From an uncultured Alphaproteobacteria bacterium (GTDB taxonomy: Bacteria > Pseudomonadota > Alphaproteobacteria > Methylaequorales > Methylaequoraceae): a stretch of DNA of 64,000 nt. The notes below the pieces were generated by a model. It was given only the letters and a program-made list of their open reading frames with translations, ran no database searches and had not been told where the DNA came from. This document shows positions 1-10,618 of this stretch, one piece after another. The DNA is taken from positions 1-64,000 of the forward strand of contig CABZJY010000003.1 in assembly GCA_902526175.1 (NCBI GenBank), written 5' to 3'. A program made the position numbers and the translations under genes. The stretch's first letter is position 1. Each line of letters starts with the position of its first letter.

Positions 1-157
1 AATGAAGAAAAAAATGCAGCGTGAGGGCGTTTTTAGAGAAATGAAACAAAGAAGAGCATACGAGAAACCCTCTGAAAAAAAGGCTCGATTACAAAACGAA
101 TCTACAAGAAGATTCAAAAAGTTGCTAAGAAAAAAAATTGAATTCGACGGATTTTAG
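1..157 (+). CDS. rpsU: 30S ribosomal protein bS21, 5' truncated by window edge
   Basis: Frame from nt 2 reads [51 protein letters not shown], matching the bS21 [22 protein letters not shown] signature. Confidence 0.93.
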   Translation, partial: MKKKMQREGVFREMKQRRAYEKPSEKKARLQNESTRRFKKLLRKKIEFDGF

Positions 158-1542
158 TCCAAATTTTTAATTATATTTTCAACCATTTTCTTTGCATCAG
201 AAAACAACATCATAGTATTATCGCGGTAAAATAACTCATTCTGGACTCCAGCATAGCCCGAAGCCATTGACCTTTTTACAAATAAGACAGTCCCAGATTT
301 TTCAACATCAAGTATCGGCATACCATAAATAGGACTAGTCTTATCTGTTTTTGCAGCTGGATTAGTTATATCATTTGCACCAATTACAAAAACAGCATCA
401 GTGTTTGCAAAATCGCTATTAATTTCTTCTAATTCAAGAACTTCATCATATGGAACACTCGCTTCTGCCAACAAGACATTCATGTGACCTGGCATTCTCC
501 CAGCTACAGGGTGAATTGCGTACTTAATATTTACACCATTCTTCTTAAGAGTATCACACATTTCTCTTAGCGCATGTTGAGCCTGAGCGACAGCCATACC
601 ATAACCAGGTACAATTATTACTGAATTTGCATTATTCAAGATAAATGCAGCGTCCTCTGGACTACCAGTTTTCACTGGTTTTTCTGAAATTTCTTTTGTT
701 TGATCTCCATCTTCAACACCGAACCCACCTAAAATAACACTTACAAAGGATCTATTCATTCCTTTACACATTACATAACTCAAAATTGCACCAGATGCAC
801 CTACAAGTGACCCTACTATAATCAAAAGATGATTTGAAAGCGTAAAACCAATACCGGCAGCTGCCCAACCTGAATAAGAATTTAACATAGAAACTACTAC
901 TGGCATATCTGCTCCTCCGATTGGAATTATTAAAAATATCCCAAGAATCAAAGATAAAACAACTATACTCCAAAAATACATCTTTGATTCTTCAACAGTA
1001 AACAAAAATGAAAGGATTATAATGGAAATAGCAAAGCCAAGATTTAACAAATGTTGGCCTTTAAATACAACAGGTGCGCCACTTAAAATTCCTTGAAGTT
1101 TACCAAAAGCTATTATTGAGCCCGTAAATGTTATAGCTCCAATACTTACGCCTATTGACATTTCTACCAAGCTAGAAATTTTAATATTACCACCAGTAGT
1201 AATACCATAACTTTCTGGAGAATAGAATGCACTTGCAGCAACAAAAACTGCTGCTAAGCCCACTAAGGAATGAAAAGCTGCGACCAGTTCGGGTAAGGCT
1301 GTCATTTCAATTTTAAGAGCTATGAAGGTTCCAATAGTTCCCCCTATTAGTATACCTGCAGCTATTAATGGATAAGAAACTACTCCTGGACTTAGAAGTG
1401 TTGTTCCAATAGCTATCGTCATTCCCAAAATACCATAGAAATTTCCTCTACGAGCTGTTTCCGGGTTAGATAGACCATTTAATGATAATACAAAAAAAAT
1501 GGCTGAAATTAGGTATAAAGATGCGGTGTGATTATCTGTCAT
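154..1542 (-). CDS. pntB: NAD(P) transhydrogenase subunit beta
   Basis: 462 aa; membrane domain then [43 protein letters not shown], typical PntB. Confidence 0.96.
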   Translation of the reverse strand: MTDNHTASLYLISAIFFVLSLNGLSNPETARRGNFYGILGMTIAIGTTLLSPGVVSYPLIAAGILIGGTIGTFIALKIEMTALPELVAAFHSLVGLAAVFVAASAFYSPESYGITTGGNIKISSLVEMSIGVSIGAITFTGSIIAFGKLQGILSGAPVVFKGQHLLNLGFAISIIILSFLFTVEESKMYFWSIVVLSLILGIFLIIPIGGADMPVVVSMLNSYSGWAAAGIGFTLSNHLLIIVGSLVGASGAILSYVMCKGMNRSFVSVILGGFGVEDGDQTKEISEKPVKTGSPEDAAFILNNANSVIIVPGYGMAVAQAQHALREMCDTLKKNGVNIKYAIHPVAGRMPGHMNVLLAEASVPYDEVLELEEINSDFANTDAVFVIGANDITNPAAKTDKTSPIYGMPILDVEKSGTVLFVKRSMASGYAGVQNELFYRDNTMMLFSDAKKMVENIIKNLD

Positions 1543-1841
1543 TTTTTGTTTTTAGTTTTTTTTTTGAACATTGATAACATTCTATGAGATACTACAAATC
1601 CCCCAAAAATGTTTACTGATGCAAGTATAATAGCAAGAAATCCCATCACAGACGAAAAATTAATTTCATCTGGGCCCGCCGCTATTAGAGCGCCAACAAT
1701 TATAACACTTGAAATGGCGTTAGTAACAGCCATTAATGGTGAATGCAAAGCTGAAGTAACCCCCCAAATAACATAATATCCTACCATACATGCAAGTACA
1801 AAAATAATAAATAGTGTTAATGTTGGATCAATATTTTCCAT
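1539..1841 (-). CDS. pntAB: NAD(P) transhydrogenase subunit alpha part 2
   Basis: 100 aa membrane protein with YYVIWGVTSALHSPLMAVTNAISSVIIVGAL, between pntAA and pntB. Confidence 0.94.
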   Translation of the reverse strand: MENIDPTLTLFIIFVLACMVGYYVIWGVTSALHSPLMAVTNAISSVIIVGALIAAGPDEINFSSVMGFLAIILASVNIFGGFVVSHRMLSMFKKKTKNKK

Positions 1842-1844
1842 AGA

Positions 1845-2975
1845 TTATCCTTTTAAATTGTTTTGTTTTCCATTTTTGAGGAGACAAGTACCAGCTACAA
1901 GTTCGTCATCCCAATTAAAATCATTAAATTTTCCATTTTCTGTTGAGTTATTCAAGAAATTTAAAATATTTTTAGAAAAAAGCCTCGAAGCATCTTGAGA
2001 AACAGTTGATGCTAAATTACTTGGACCAATAATAAATTTAGACTTATATTCAACATTTTCTCCATGTTTAGTTAATTCGCAATTACCGCCGAACTCAGAT
2101 GCTAAATCATATATAACACTTCCTGATTTCATTTTATCAACCATTTTCTTTGTTAAAATTTGTGGTGCTGGTTTCCCGGGAATTAAAGCAGTAGAAATTA
2201 CAACATCAATCTTTGACAATGTTTCTTCAAGCAACTTAGCTTGCTTCGCTTTGTAATTTTTAGTCATCTCTTTAGCATAACCACCTGAAGTTTCGCCACC
2301 ATCATCATCAGCGACTGATATAAAATTTCCACCCAAACTCTCTACTTGTTCTTTTGTAGCTGAACGAACATCAAAAGCAAAAACAACAGCTCCTAATCTT
2401 TTTGCTGTTGCAATTGCTTGTAAACCTGCTACCCCAGCACCTATTACCAGAACCTTCGCAGGAGGAATTGTGCCTGCTGATGTCATCATAAGAGGAAACG
2501 CTTTATTATAAAAACTTGCAGCATCTACAACTGCCTTATAACCAGATAAGTTGCTTTGAGATGATAAAACATCCATGCTTTGTGCACGTGAAATTCTTGG
2601 CATTAGTTCCATGGCAAAAACATTATTTTTTTTCTTTTTTAACATCTGATACTCTTTTTTGAATTTATCTGGATAAATAAGTGCAATTATATCTGATTTT
2701 TCATTTATTTTAGAAAACTCATTTATCTTTCCCTTAATTGTAGGTCTATTAACCTTAACTACTAGATTTGAATTTCTGTAAAGTTCAGTTGAATTAGAAC
2801 ATATTTTAGCACCAAGACTAGAATAATCCTTGTCGCTGTATGAGGATAACTCGCCTGCACCTTTTTCAACAAAAACATTTATCCCCATTTTCAAAAGCGG
2901 TTTTATGCAGTCTGGTGTTAAAGCTACTCTTCTTTCAAAATCTATAATCTCTTTTGGTACAGCTAATTTTATCAT
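1845..2975 (-). CDS. pntAA: NAD(P) transhydrogenase subunit alpha part 1
   Basis: 376 aa; KEIIDFERRVALTPD, VLVIGAGVAGLQAIATAKRLGAVVFAFDVR. Confidence 0.95.
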   Translation of the reverse strand: MIKLAVPKEIIDFERRVALTPDCIKPLLKMGINVFVEKGAGELSSYSDKDYSSLGAKICSNSTELYRNSNLVVKVNRPTIKGKINEFSKINEKSDIIALIYPDKFKKEYQMLKKKKNNVFAMELMPRISRAQSMDVLSSQSNLSGYKAVVDAASFYNKAFPLMMTSAGTIPPAKVLVIGAGVAGLQAIATAKRLGAVVFAFDVRSATKEQVESLGGNFISVADDDGGETSGGYAKEMTKNYKAKQAKLLEETLSKIDVVISTALIPGKPAPQILTKKMVDKMKSGSVIYDLASEFGGNCELTKHGENVEYKSKFIIGPSNLASTVSQDASRLFSKNILNFLNNSTENGKFNDFNWDDELVAGTCLLKNGKQNNLKG

Positions 2976-3000
2976 AATTACACACTAAGTTTTTTATACA

Positions 3001-4752
3001 CTATCCTAATTGTTCTAACTCATCTATCATATTTTTAATAATATTAAGACCATCTTGCCAAAATTCTTTTTTTTCTGGATCTAGATTAAAATCTCTCAAA
3101 AGAACTTTATAATTTTTACTCCCTCCTGATTTCAAAAGATTAATGTACTTATTATTAAAATCTTTGTAACCTTGCTCGTATTTTGCATACAAAGAATTTA
3201 CTAAACAATCGCCAAACGCGTAAGCATACACATAAAAGGGTGAATGAATAAAATGCGGGATGTAAGACCAAAGATATTTATAATCGTCATTTAATTTAAT
3301 TGCTTTACCTAAACTGTTAGATTGAGTTTCCATCCAAATGTTGTTGATCTGGTCAACGGTCAACTCACCAGAAATTCTTTGTTCATGAAGTGACCTTTCA
3401 AATGTAAAAAATGATATTTGTCGAATTACAGTATTAAGCATGTCTTCAATCTTTGATCTTAAAATATTCTTTTTATCTGTTTCAGTCTTACAATTTTTTA
3501 ATATTGACTTAAAAGTTAGCATTTCTCCAAAAACACTTGCAGTCTCAGCTATTGTTAAAGGTGTGTCTGAAAGCAAATAACCTTGCTTGCTTGCGAGATA
3601 CTGATGTACCCCATGTCCTAATTCATGTGCCAAAGTCATCACATCTCTAAGCTTATTTTGAAAATTTAATAGAATAAATGGATGGCTTGATGGAACTGTT
3701 GGATGAGAAAAAGCACCTGAAGTTTTTCCTTTCACAACTTTAGCATCGATCCAAGATTTTTCAAAAAACACATTTACAATATCTGAAACTCTTGAATCGA
3801 ATCTTGAATAAGCTTGAATAACAATTTGTTTTGCTTCATTCCAACTTATTTTTATTTCTTTTTGATTTGGATACGGAGCATTTCTGTCCCAATATTCAAG
3901 TCTTGGTACTTTAAATTTTTTGGCTTTGTACCTGTAATATCTATGTGAAAGTGCTTCATAGTTTTCAATAACAGTTTCCGTTAAACAATCTACATCCTTT
4001 TTTTCAACTTGGTTGTTTAGATGTCTAAAAGATTCACTATGTTTGAATCCCCTAATTTCTTTATCTATGTCTAGGTCTTTAGAAAGTGTATTAGTTATTA
4101 TAGAGAAAATATTTATATTAGATTTAAGTCCACTACTAAATGATTTTGCTGCAAGTTTTCTTGTGGAAGAATTAGATGATGAAAGAAGATTTAAAATCTC
4201 ACTTTCATTTAAATTTTTATTTTTAAATGAGAACTTTATCCCTGCCATGGTCTGATCAAAAAGTCTTATCCAACTATTTGAACTAGTTAAATTTTTATCT
4301 AATAATATTTTCTCTATCTCTTCTTTTTTTTGATAGTCTTTAAACTTTCTTAAATTTTTCAACCAAACAAAAAGTTTGTTCCCTTTTAATAGATTAATTT
4401 TTTTTTCACTTAAAGAGTTTAGTTCCAAACAAAAAAATAAAAGATTACTGTCAATACTAGTAAGTTGCTCATTAATTTTTTGGTAAAATGCAACAATTTC
4501 AGTGTCAAGCTGGTTGGTACAGTAAATGAGATATATGTAGCTTTTAATCTTTCCAATTTTTTCCTCAATTATCTCAAATTCCTTAATACTTTGAATAATT
4601 TTTTTTTCACTAACATTCTTAAGTTTATTTTTATATTTTTTATTAAAACTTATCGTAGAAGTTCTAATTTTTTCTATGTCAGTAGTAATTTTTTCTGATT
4701 TGTAAGAATCATAAAACTCTTTTAAATTCCATTGTGGGTATGTGTCATCCAT
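3001..4752 (-). CDS. M3 family oligoendopeptidase (PepF-like)
   Basis: 583 aa with HELGHGVHQYLA zinc motif and TPLTIAETASVFGEML. Confidence 0.9.
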   Translation of the reverse strand: MDDTYPQWNLKEFYDSYKSEKITTDIEKIRTSTISFNKKYKNKLKNVSEKKIIQSIKEFEIIEEKIGKIKSYIYLIYCTNQLDTEIVAFYQKINEQLTSIDSNLLFFCLELNSLSEKKINLLKGNKLFVWLKNLRKFKDYQKKEEIEKILLDKNLTSSNSWIRLFDQTMAGIKFSFKNKNLNESEILNLLSSSNSSTRKLAAKSFSSGLKSNINIFSIITNTLSKDLDIDKEIRGFKHSESFRHLNNQVEKKDVDCLTETVIENYEALSHRYYRYKAKKFKVPRLEYWDRNAPYPNQKEIKISWNEAKQIVIQAYSRFDSRVSDIVNVFFEKSWIDAKVVKGKTSGAFSHPTVPSSHPFILLNFQNKLRDVMTLAHELGHGVHQYLASKQGYLLSDTPLTIAETASVFGEMLTFKSILKNCKTETDKKNILRSKIEDMLNTVIRQISFFTFERSLHEQRISGELTVDQINNIWMETQSNSLGKAIKLNDDYKYLWSYIPHFIHSPFYVYAYAFGDCLVNSLYAKYEQGYKDFNNKYINLLKSGGSKNYKVLLRDFNLDPEKKEFWQDGLNIIKNMIDELEQLG

Positions 4753-4823
4753 AGTATCTTAGAAATTATAATTGTGTAAATATTATAAGATAGTATTTTT
4801 TCACTAAAATGAAATAGTTTATT

Positions 4824-6491
4824 ATGATAAACAATAAAATTCAAAGTCTTTATGATTTATTTGTTCAACAACTTTTGAAAAATCCACATTCAAAATTTCT
4901 GTTTGACAAGGTTAATAGCAAATGGAAGGGTTTAACTCTTGATGAGATTAATGATAAAGTTAAATCAATACAATTTTATTTACAAAAAAAAAATGTAAAA
5001 AAAGGTGACAGAATTTTTTTATTAAGTTCTAGTAGATCTGAGTGGTTTTTAATTGATATTGCCATTCAGTCTATGGGTGCTATTACGGTGCCGTCGTTTA
5101 TAACAAATAATATTTCAGATAATAAATTCATTATCGAGGACAGCAAACCTAAAATTATTTTTATAGAAAATGATGAAATTTTTAAAAAAAATAAGTCACT
5201 TTTTAAAAAAAAATTTATCATTGGTAAGGTTATTATTGATGATTCGAAGCACGAAACTTCTTTTAAAGATATTTCATCACATTGTGAAAACATAGATCTG
5301 CCAAAAATAACAAGAAATGATGTTTCATCTATAATTTATACATCAGGAACATCTGGAAATCCAAAAGGTGTAATTTTATCTCACAGATCTATTATTCATA
5401 ATTGTATTGCTGCATATGAACAACTTAGAGAAATTAATTTTAAAAATGAAAAATTTCTTTCTTTTTTACCCTTATCTCATTCCTATGAAAGAATGGCTGG
5501 TCTATATTTTCCTCTGTATATCAATGCTGAAATTTATTTTTGTAAAAAAATGGAAAATATCCTAACTGATTTTAAAGAAGTAAATCCAACAATAGTAACT
5601 GCAGTTCCAAGATTTTATGAAAATATCTATAAAAAAATTTATTTAAATATAAAAAAATCTAATAAATTATTTCAAAGTTTTTTTGAAACAAGCTTAAAAA
5701 ATAATTTTGATGATTTGTCACGTTTAAAAAAGCTTCAGGTAAGATTGTTCTATTTTTTTTTAAAAAAAAAAATTAAAAATATTTTTGGTTGTAATTTCAA
5801 AACATTTGTTTCTGGAGGTGCTGCACTAGACCCTAAAATAAGTAATCTGTTTAAGTTTTTAGATATAGAAATTCTTCAAGGGTATGGACAAACAGAGGCA
5901 GGGCCTTTGATCAGTTGTAATAATCTAAAAAATAATAATCCACTGACAGTTGGTTTCCCCATAACGGGTATTAAAGTTAAAATATCCAATACAAATGAAA
6001 TTTTAGTCAAAGGACCAAATGTCATGAATGGTTATTGGAGAAATAAAAAGCTTTCAGATGAGGTGTTAAAAAATGGTTGGCTTCATACTGGTGATCTAGG
6101 GTATTTTGATAAAAATGGGAGATTGATAATTAATGGTAGAAAAAAAGATTTAATTGTAACCTCAGGTGGAGAAAATATTTCACCTCAAAAAATTGAAAGC
6201 TATTTCCAATTGTACACGGAAATATTACATACGGTAGTTTTTGGTGACTCAAAACCATTTTTGACTTGTATTTTTTCAGTAGACAAAGGGGTTCAGAAAT
6301 CAAGAATCTCTGAAATAGTAGATGAAGTAAATAAAAATTTAAATTCAGTTGAGAAGATTAGGAAATTTCTTGTAGCAGAAGAACCCTTTACTTATGAAAA
6401 TCATCTACTTACGCAAACATTCAAAGTTAAAAAAGAACAAGTTTATCTAAAGTTTGAAGAATCAATCAATAAATTTTATTCTAAATTATAA
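4824..6491 (+). CDS. long-chain acyl-CoA synthetase (AMP-dependent ligase)
   Basis: 555 aa; IIYTSGTSGNPKGVILSHRS, QGYGQTEAGPLIS, GWLHTGDLGYFD. Confidence 0.92.
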   Translation: MINNKIQSLYDLFVQQLLKNPHSKFLFDKVNSKWKGLTLDEINDKVKSIQFYLQKKNVKKGDRIFLLSSSRSEWFLIDIAIQSMGAITVPSFITNNISDNKFIIEDSKPKIIFIENDEIFKKNKSLFKKKFIIGKVIIDDSKHETSFKDISSHCENIDLPKITRNDVSSIIYTSGTSGNPKGVILSHRSIIHNCIAAYEQLREINFKNEKFLSFLPLSHSYERMAGLYFPLYINAEIYFCKKMENILTDFKEVNPTIVTAVPRFYENIYKKIYLNIKKSNKLFQSFFETSLKNNFDDLSRLKKLQVRLFYFFLKKKIKNIFGCNFKTFVSGGAALDPKISNLFKFLDIEILQGYGQTEAGPLISCNNLKNNNPLTVGFPITGIKVKISNTNEILVKGPNVMNGYWRNKKLSDEVLKNGWLHTGDLGYFDKNGRLIINGRKKDLIVTSGGENISPQKIESYFQLYTEILHTVVFGDSKPFLTCIFSVDKGVQKSRISEIVDEVNKNLNSVEKIRKFLVAEEPFTYENHLLTQTFKVKKEQVYLKFEESINKFYSKL

Positions 6492-7432
6492 AATTCTTTA
6501 AACCATTGAATAAATTTGGGTATTCCAACAGAAATTTTTGTTTTAGGTGAAAAATTAAGATCTCTTTTACTTGTTTTGATATTTGCAAATGTTTCTGGAA
6601 CATCTCCAGGTTGCAGAGGTAGTAAATCTTTCTTTGCTTTTAAACCCAAATTTTCCTCAATTGTTTTGATAAAATCCATCAAATTTTCAGAATTATTATT
6701 TCCAAGATTATAAATTGTATGTGCCTTTTTGCTGCAAGTTATAGCTCCTTCAATTCCCTGAATTATATCATCAATATAGGTAAAATCTCTTTTCATTTTT
6801 CCGAAGTTAAATACTTTTATTTTTTTTTTATTAATAATATTTTTTGTAAATATAAATGTTGCCATATCAGGTCGTCCCCAGGGACCATAAACTGTAAAAA
6901 ATCTCAATCCTATACACTGAAAACCGAAAAGTTTTGAATAACATTCAGATATTAATTCACAAGATTTTTTTGATGCCGCGTAAAGTGAAACTGGTTGATC
7001 AACTCTATCTTCAACTGAAAAAGGTAATTTTTTATTTCCTCCATAAACAGAAGAAGAACTTGCATATATAAGTTTTTTTATCTTTTTTTTTTTTACAAAT
7101 TCCAGCATATTTAAATGACCTAAAATATTTGAATTTATATAGGTATATGGATCTTTTAATGAATGTCTCACCCCAGCTTGAGCAGCTAAATTAATTACAC
7201 AGTCAATCTTTTTTTTTTTGAAATAATTAAGAAGTTTTTTTTCCTGAATATCAATTTTATGAAAAAAAAAATTCTTATTTTTTTTTAATTGTTGTAATCT
7301 TTTCTTCTTTAAATTGACATCATAATAACTGTTGAGGTTGTCAATTCCTATAACTTGAATATTTTTTTTTAAAAGTGATTTTGAGAGATGAAATCCAATA
7401 AATCCTGCAGCCCCAGTCACTAGAATTGTCAT
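6476..7432 (-). CDS. NAD-dependent epimerase, UDP-glucuronate 4-epimerase-like
   Basis: MTILVTGAAGFIGFHLSKSLL, YAASKKSCE, RFFTVYGPWGRPDM; start moved to ATG at 7432 (ATGA overlap with upstream gene). Confidence 0.87.
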   Translation of the reverse strand: MTILVTGAAGFIGFHLSKSLLKKNIQVIGIDNLNSYYDVNLKKKRLQQLKKNKNFFFHKIDIQEKKLLNYFKKKKIDCVINLAAQAGVRHSLKDPYTYINSNILGHLNMLEFVKKKKIKKLIYASSSSVYGGNKKLPFSVEDRVDQPVSLYAASKKSCELISECYSKLFGFQCIGLRFFTVYGPWGRPDMATFIFTKNIINKKKIKVFNFGKMKRDFTYIDDIIQGIEGAITCSKKAHTIYNLGNNNSENLMDFIKTIEENLGLKAKKDLLPLQPGDVPETFANIKTSKRDLNFSPKTKISVGIPKFIQWFKEFYNLE

Positions 7433-7698
7433 TTTGATTCTAGAGGTTTCTGATATTTTTTTTTCCATTCCTCATATGGCATTCCGTAAATGATTTCTCT
7501 AACAGATTCATATGTCACATTTCTAATACCGTTAATTTTTGCTTCTTCTGTATACCATTTAGCAATGCAATTTCTACAAAACCCTGCAAGATTCATTAAA
7601 TCGATATTTTGAAGATCCTTATCATTTTGCAAATGTTTGATTAATCGATTTAAAACTGCAGATTCAATAATATTTCTTTGTTCCTTATTAATTTTCAT
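7429..7698 (-). CDS. DUF1244 family protein
   Basis: 89 aa; LMNLAGFCRNCIAKWYTEEA..YGMPYEEWKKKYQ, DUF1244-like. Confidence 0.85.
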   Translation of the reverse strand: MKINKEQRNIIESAVLNRLIKHLQNDKDLQNIDLMNLAGFCRNCIAKWYTEEAKINGIRNVTYESVREIIYGMPYEEWKKKYQKPLESK

Positions 7699-7721
7699 AA
7701 CATTTAAATTATAACAAAATT

Positions 7722-8459
7722 TTACTTTAATTCCTTAATTGCAAGTTTAAGTATTTTTGACCATTTATCAATTCCTTTTTTGTTATCAATTAAATCATTT
7801 CTTATTTCAATTGATATATTATCTAATTTATTACTTAAAGAATGTTTATCTAAAGTAAAATTGTAGTGGAATCCTGAATAAGGATAATTATTTCCAACAT
7901 TAATTTTTTTATTTTGTAAATACCGTTGAAGAGGAATTAGCAAATTTTTGTTTTTATTCCAAAGAAGACCAATCTGATTTGGCCTATTTTTTTTTAAAAT
8001 TACTTTATTGAAAGTATGAATAGAAATTAGTTTTAGTTTTGTATGTTTTTGAACTTTAGATTTGATAATTTTTGATAAATTATCATGATATAAATTGTAG
8101 AAATTTAATCTCTCTAAAATTTGAGATTTTTTTAAATCACTATTACCTGGAATAATTATTCCACCTGAACAACTAGTTATTAAATCTCTCTCATCTAATC
8201 TTCGATTTGGATCAATTATTAACCTTGAAAAATTTGATAAAAAACAGAAAGATTTTAATTGTTTAGCAAGACATAGTGTTAATTTTTTTGACCCAATATC
8301 CCAGGCTATATGTTTTACAGTTTCCTTAGAACTAAGCCCCAGATTCTTAAATTTTTTGGGAATAAAATTTGATGCATGATCGCAAATAAAGAAAAATGGG
8401 CTTTGATCATCATCTGTATAATCAAAAAAACTAAAGTATTTATTTTTTCTTTTTAACAT
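7722..8459 (-). CDS. N-formylglutamate amidohydrolase family protein
   Basis: FICDHASNFIPKKF, HIAWDIGS, RLIIDPNR, SIHTFNK motifs. Confidence 0.87.
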   Translation of the reverse strand: MLKRKNKYFSFFDYTDDDQSPFFFICDHASNFIPKKFKNLGLSSKETVKHIAWDIGSKKLTLCLAKQLKSFCFLSNFSRLIIDPNRRLDERDLITSCSGGIIIPGNSDLKKSQILERLNFYNLYHDNLSKIIKSKVQKHTKLKLISIHTFNKVILKKNRPNQIGLLWNKNKNLLIPLQRYLQNKKINVGNNYPYSGFHYNFTLDKHSLSNKLDNISIEIRNDLIDNKKGIDKWSKILKLAIKELK

Positions 8460-8506
8460 ATTGTATTAAATTATTCTAAAAATAATATACTATATTGATC
8501 AGTGAA

Positions 8507-9922
8507 ATGTTAAGAAATAGAAATACCAAAATCATTGCAACACTTGGCCCTTCATCATCGTCGCCGTCAATGATTCATTCTTTATTTATGGCCGGTGCTG
8601 ACATTTTCAGGCTTAATTTTAGTCACGGCACACATAATGAACAGAGAAAAAAAGTTTATCATATTAGACAATACGAAAAAAGGGTCGGGAGACCAATTGC
8701 TATACTAGGTGATTTACAAGGACCAAAATTTAGAATTGGTAAATTTTCTAATTCTCATGTTATTCTAAAAAATGGACAAAGGTTTAATTTAGATTTAAAT
8801 AATTTGCCTGGAAATCATAATAGAGTATTTTTACCGCATCCTGAGATATTCAAATCTGTTAAACCCCAAACAAATATTTTGATTGATGATGGTAAAATTC
8901 AATTAAGTGTAAATAAAGTAAGCTCTAATCAAATTGAGACCGAAGTAATTAATGGAGGAAAAATATCTAATCATAAGGGTGTTAATATCCCCAAAGTTTT
9001 CATAAAAACATCCTCATTAACTGAAAAGGATAAAAAAGATCTTGAACTTTGTTTAGACCTGAGCCTTGATTATATAGCTCTATCCTTTATCCAAAAACCC
9101 CAAGATATAATAATGTTAAAAAAAATTGTTGGAAAAGACACAGCGATTATGTCTAAATTTGAAAAACCACTTGCTATTGAAAGAATGGATGAGATTCTAA
9201 AACACTCTGATGCTGCTATGGTTGCAAGGGGAGACTTAGGTGTTGAGATGCCTCCAGAAGAAGTTCCAATAATACAAAAGAAAATAGTGCAAAAATGCAG
9301 AGATTTTGGCAAACCAGTTGTTGTAGCAACTCAAATGTTAGATTCCATGATAAATAGTCCATCTCCGACAAGAGCTGAGGCATCAGATGTTGCATCAGCC
9401 GTATTTGACGGAGCTGACTGCTTAATGCTCTCGGCAGAAACAGCTGCTGGAAATTTTCCTGTTTTTTCAGTAGAAATAATGGATAGAATTATAAGAAATG
9501 TTGAGAATGACATTTCTTATAGACAATTACTAAATAGTAAGCCTGTTAAACTAGAAGAAACAACATCTGATGCTATAAGTGCAGCTGCTTCTCAGGTTGT
9601 AAATATTGTTGCAGCTAAAGCAATTTTTACATATACAAGAAGTGGTAAAACTGCAATTAGAGCTGCAAGAGAAAGACCATCTGTGCCAATTATTGGTCTT
9701 TCGCCAGAAAGACTTACCTCTCGGCAGTTAGCGTTAGTTTGGGGGGTGCATACAATTCATGCCTTAGAACCAAAAAGTTTTTCAGGAATGATAGAAAATG
9801 CGTGTGAATTATCGAAAAAAGAAAAAATTGTTAAGAAAGGAGATTATGTTGTCATTACTGCTGGTGCACCAATTGGAATTACAGGGTCAACTAATAACTT
9901 GAGAATTGCACAAATTAACTAA
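8507..9922 (+). CDS. pyk: pyruvate kinase
   Basis: [48 protein letters not shown] at 8507 preferred over the TTG at 8495. Confidence 0.96.
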   Translation: MLRNRNTKIIATLGPSSSSPSMIHSLFMAGADIFRLNFSHGTHNEQRKKVYHIRQYEKRVGRPIAILGDLQGPKFRIGKFSNSHVILKNGQRFNLDLNNLPGNHNRVFLPHPEIFKSVKPQTNILIDDGKIQLSVNKVSSNQIETEVINGGKISNHKGVNIPKVFIKTSSLTEKDKKDLELCLDLSLDYIALSFIQKPQDIIMLKKIVGKDTAIMSKFEKPLAIERMDEILKHSDAAMVARGDLGVEMPPEEVPIIQKKIVQKCRDFGKPVVVATQMLDSMINSPSPTRAEASDVASAVFDGADCLMLSAETAAGNFPVFSVEIMDRIIRNVENDISYRQLLNSKPVKLEETTSDAISAAASQVVNIVAAKAIFTYTRSGKTAIRAARERPSVPIIGLSPERLTSRQLALVWGVHTIHALEPKSFSGMIENACELSKKEKIVKKGDYVVITAGAPIGITGSTNNLRIAQIN

Positions 9923-10044
9923 CCTTGGCGGGCTTTAAATCTTGGATCTGTTTTATTTATGACATAGATTCTACCTTTCCTTTTTACAACTCTACAGTCC
10001 CTATGTCTTTGTTTTGCTGATTTTATGGATCTTAGTACTTTCAT
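9919..10044 (-). CDS. rpmJ: 50S ribosomal protein bL36 (absent from ORF track)
   Basis: Reverse strand reads [41 protein letters not shown] (41 aa). Confidence 0.96.
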   Translation of the reverse strand: MKVLRSIKSAKQRHRDCRVVKRKGRIYVINKTDPRFKARQG

Positions 10045-10123
10045 AACTTTTAAATAGTTTTTTTTATTTTAATTGATATGCTTTTTGTTTTAAAAAGTCA
10101 ATAACACTTGCGTAAAGTTTAAA

Positions 10124-10615
10124 ATGAAATTAATTAGATTTTTTTTAAATATCACATATAAATTCACACAAACCTGTGGAAACCTTGCTAGTTATTTTTT
10201 TTTAATTTTAATTTTACTTGTCACCATTAGTGTTTTATTACGTTATTTATTTTCAATTGGATTTACTTGGCTTCAAGATTTATATATTTGGATACATGCA
10301 ATAGTTATTCTTCTAGGAATTTCTTATACACTTAAAGAAGATGGGCATGTAAGAATAGATTTGATATACAGGAATTTATCAAAAAAAAAAAAAAAAATAA
10401 TTAATAGGACTGGTGCAATATTATTTGGATTACCATTTTCATATTTTGTTTTTTTTAAAGGGTTCCAATATTTCTACAGATCTTATCAACTAAGTGAATC
10501 ATCAAAAGAAACTGGAGGTTTACCAGCGATTTATATTTTAAAATTTTTTATATGTTTTTTGGGTATTGCGTTATTCCTTGAGTTCTTAAGATTAATATTT
10601 ACAAAAAAAGAATAA
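10124..10615 (+). CDS. TRAP transporter small permease (DctQ family)
   Basis: 163 aa, 4 TM; WLQDLYIWIHAIVILLGISYTLKEDGHVRIDL. Confidence 0.9.
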   Translation: MKLIRFFLNITYKFTQTCGNLASYFFLILILLVTISVLLRYLFSIGFTWLQDLYIWIHAIVILLGISYTLKEDGHVRIDLIYRNLSKKKKKIINRTGAILFGLPFSYFVFFKGFQYFYRSYQLSESSKETGGLPAIYILKFFICFLGIALFLEFLRLIFTKKE

Positions 10616-10618
10616 ATT

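Noticed and set aside
764-973. Short ORFs inside pntB and many similar 60-126 aa ORFs antisense to known genes (e.g. 4013, 15548, 18079, 43411, 50546)
   Set aside because: All nest in confidently identified CDS, lack recognisable domains and look like by-products of AT-rich codon usage.
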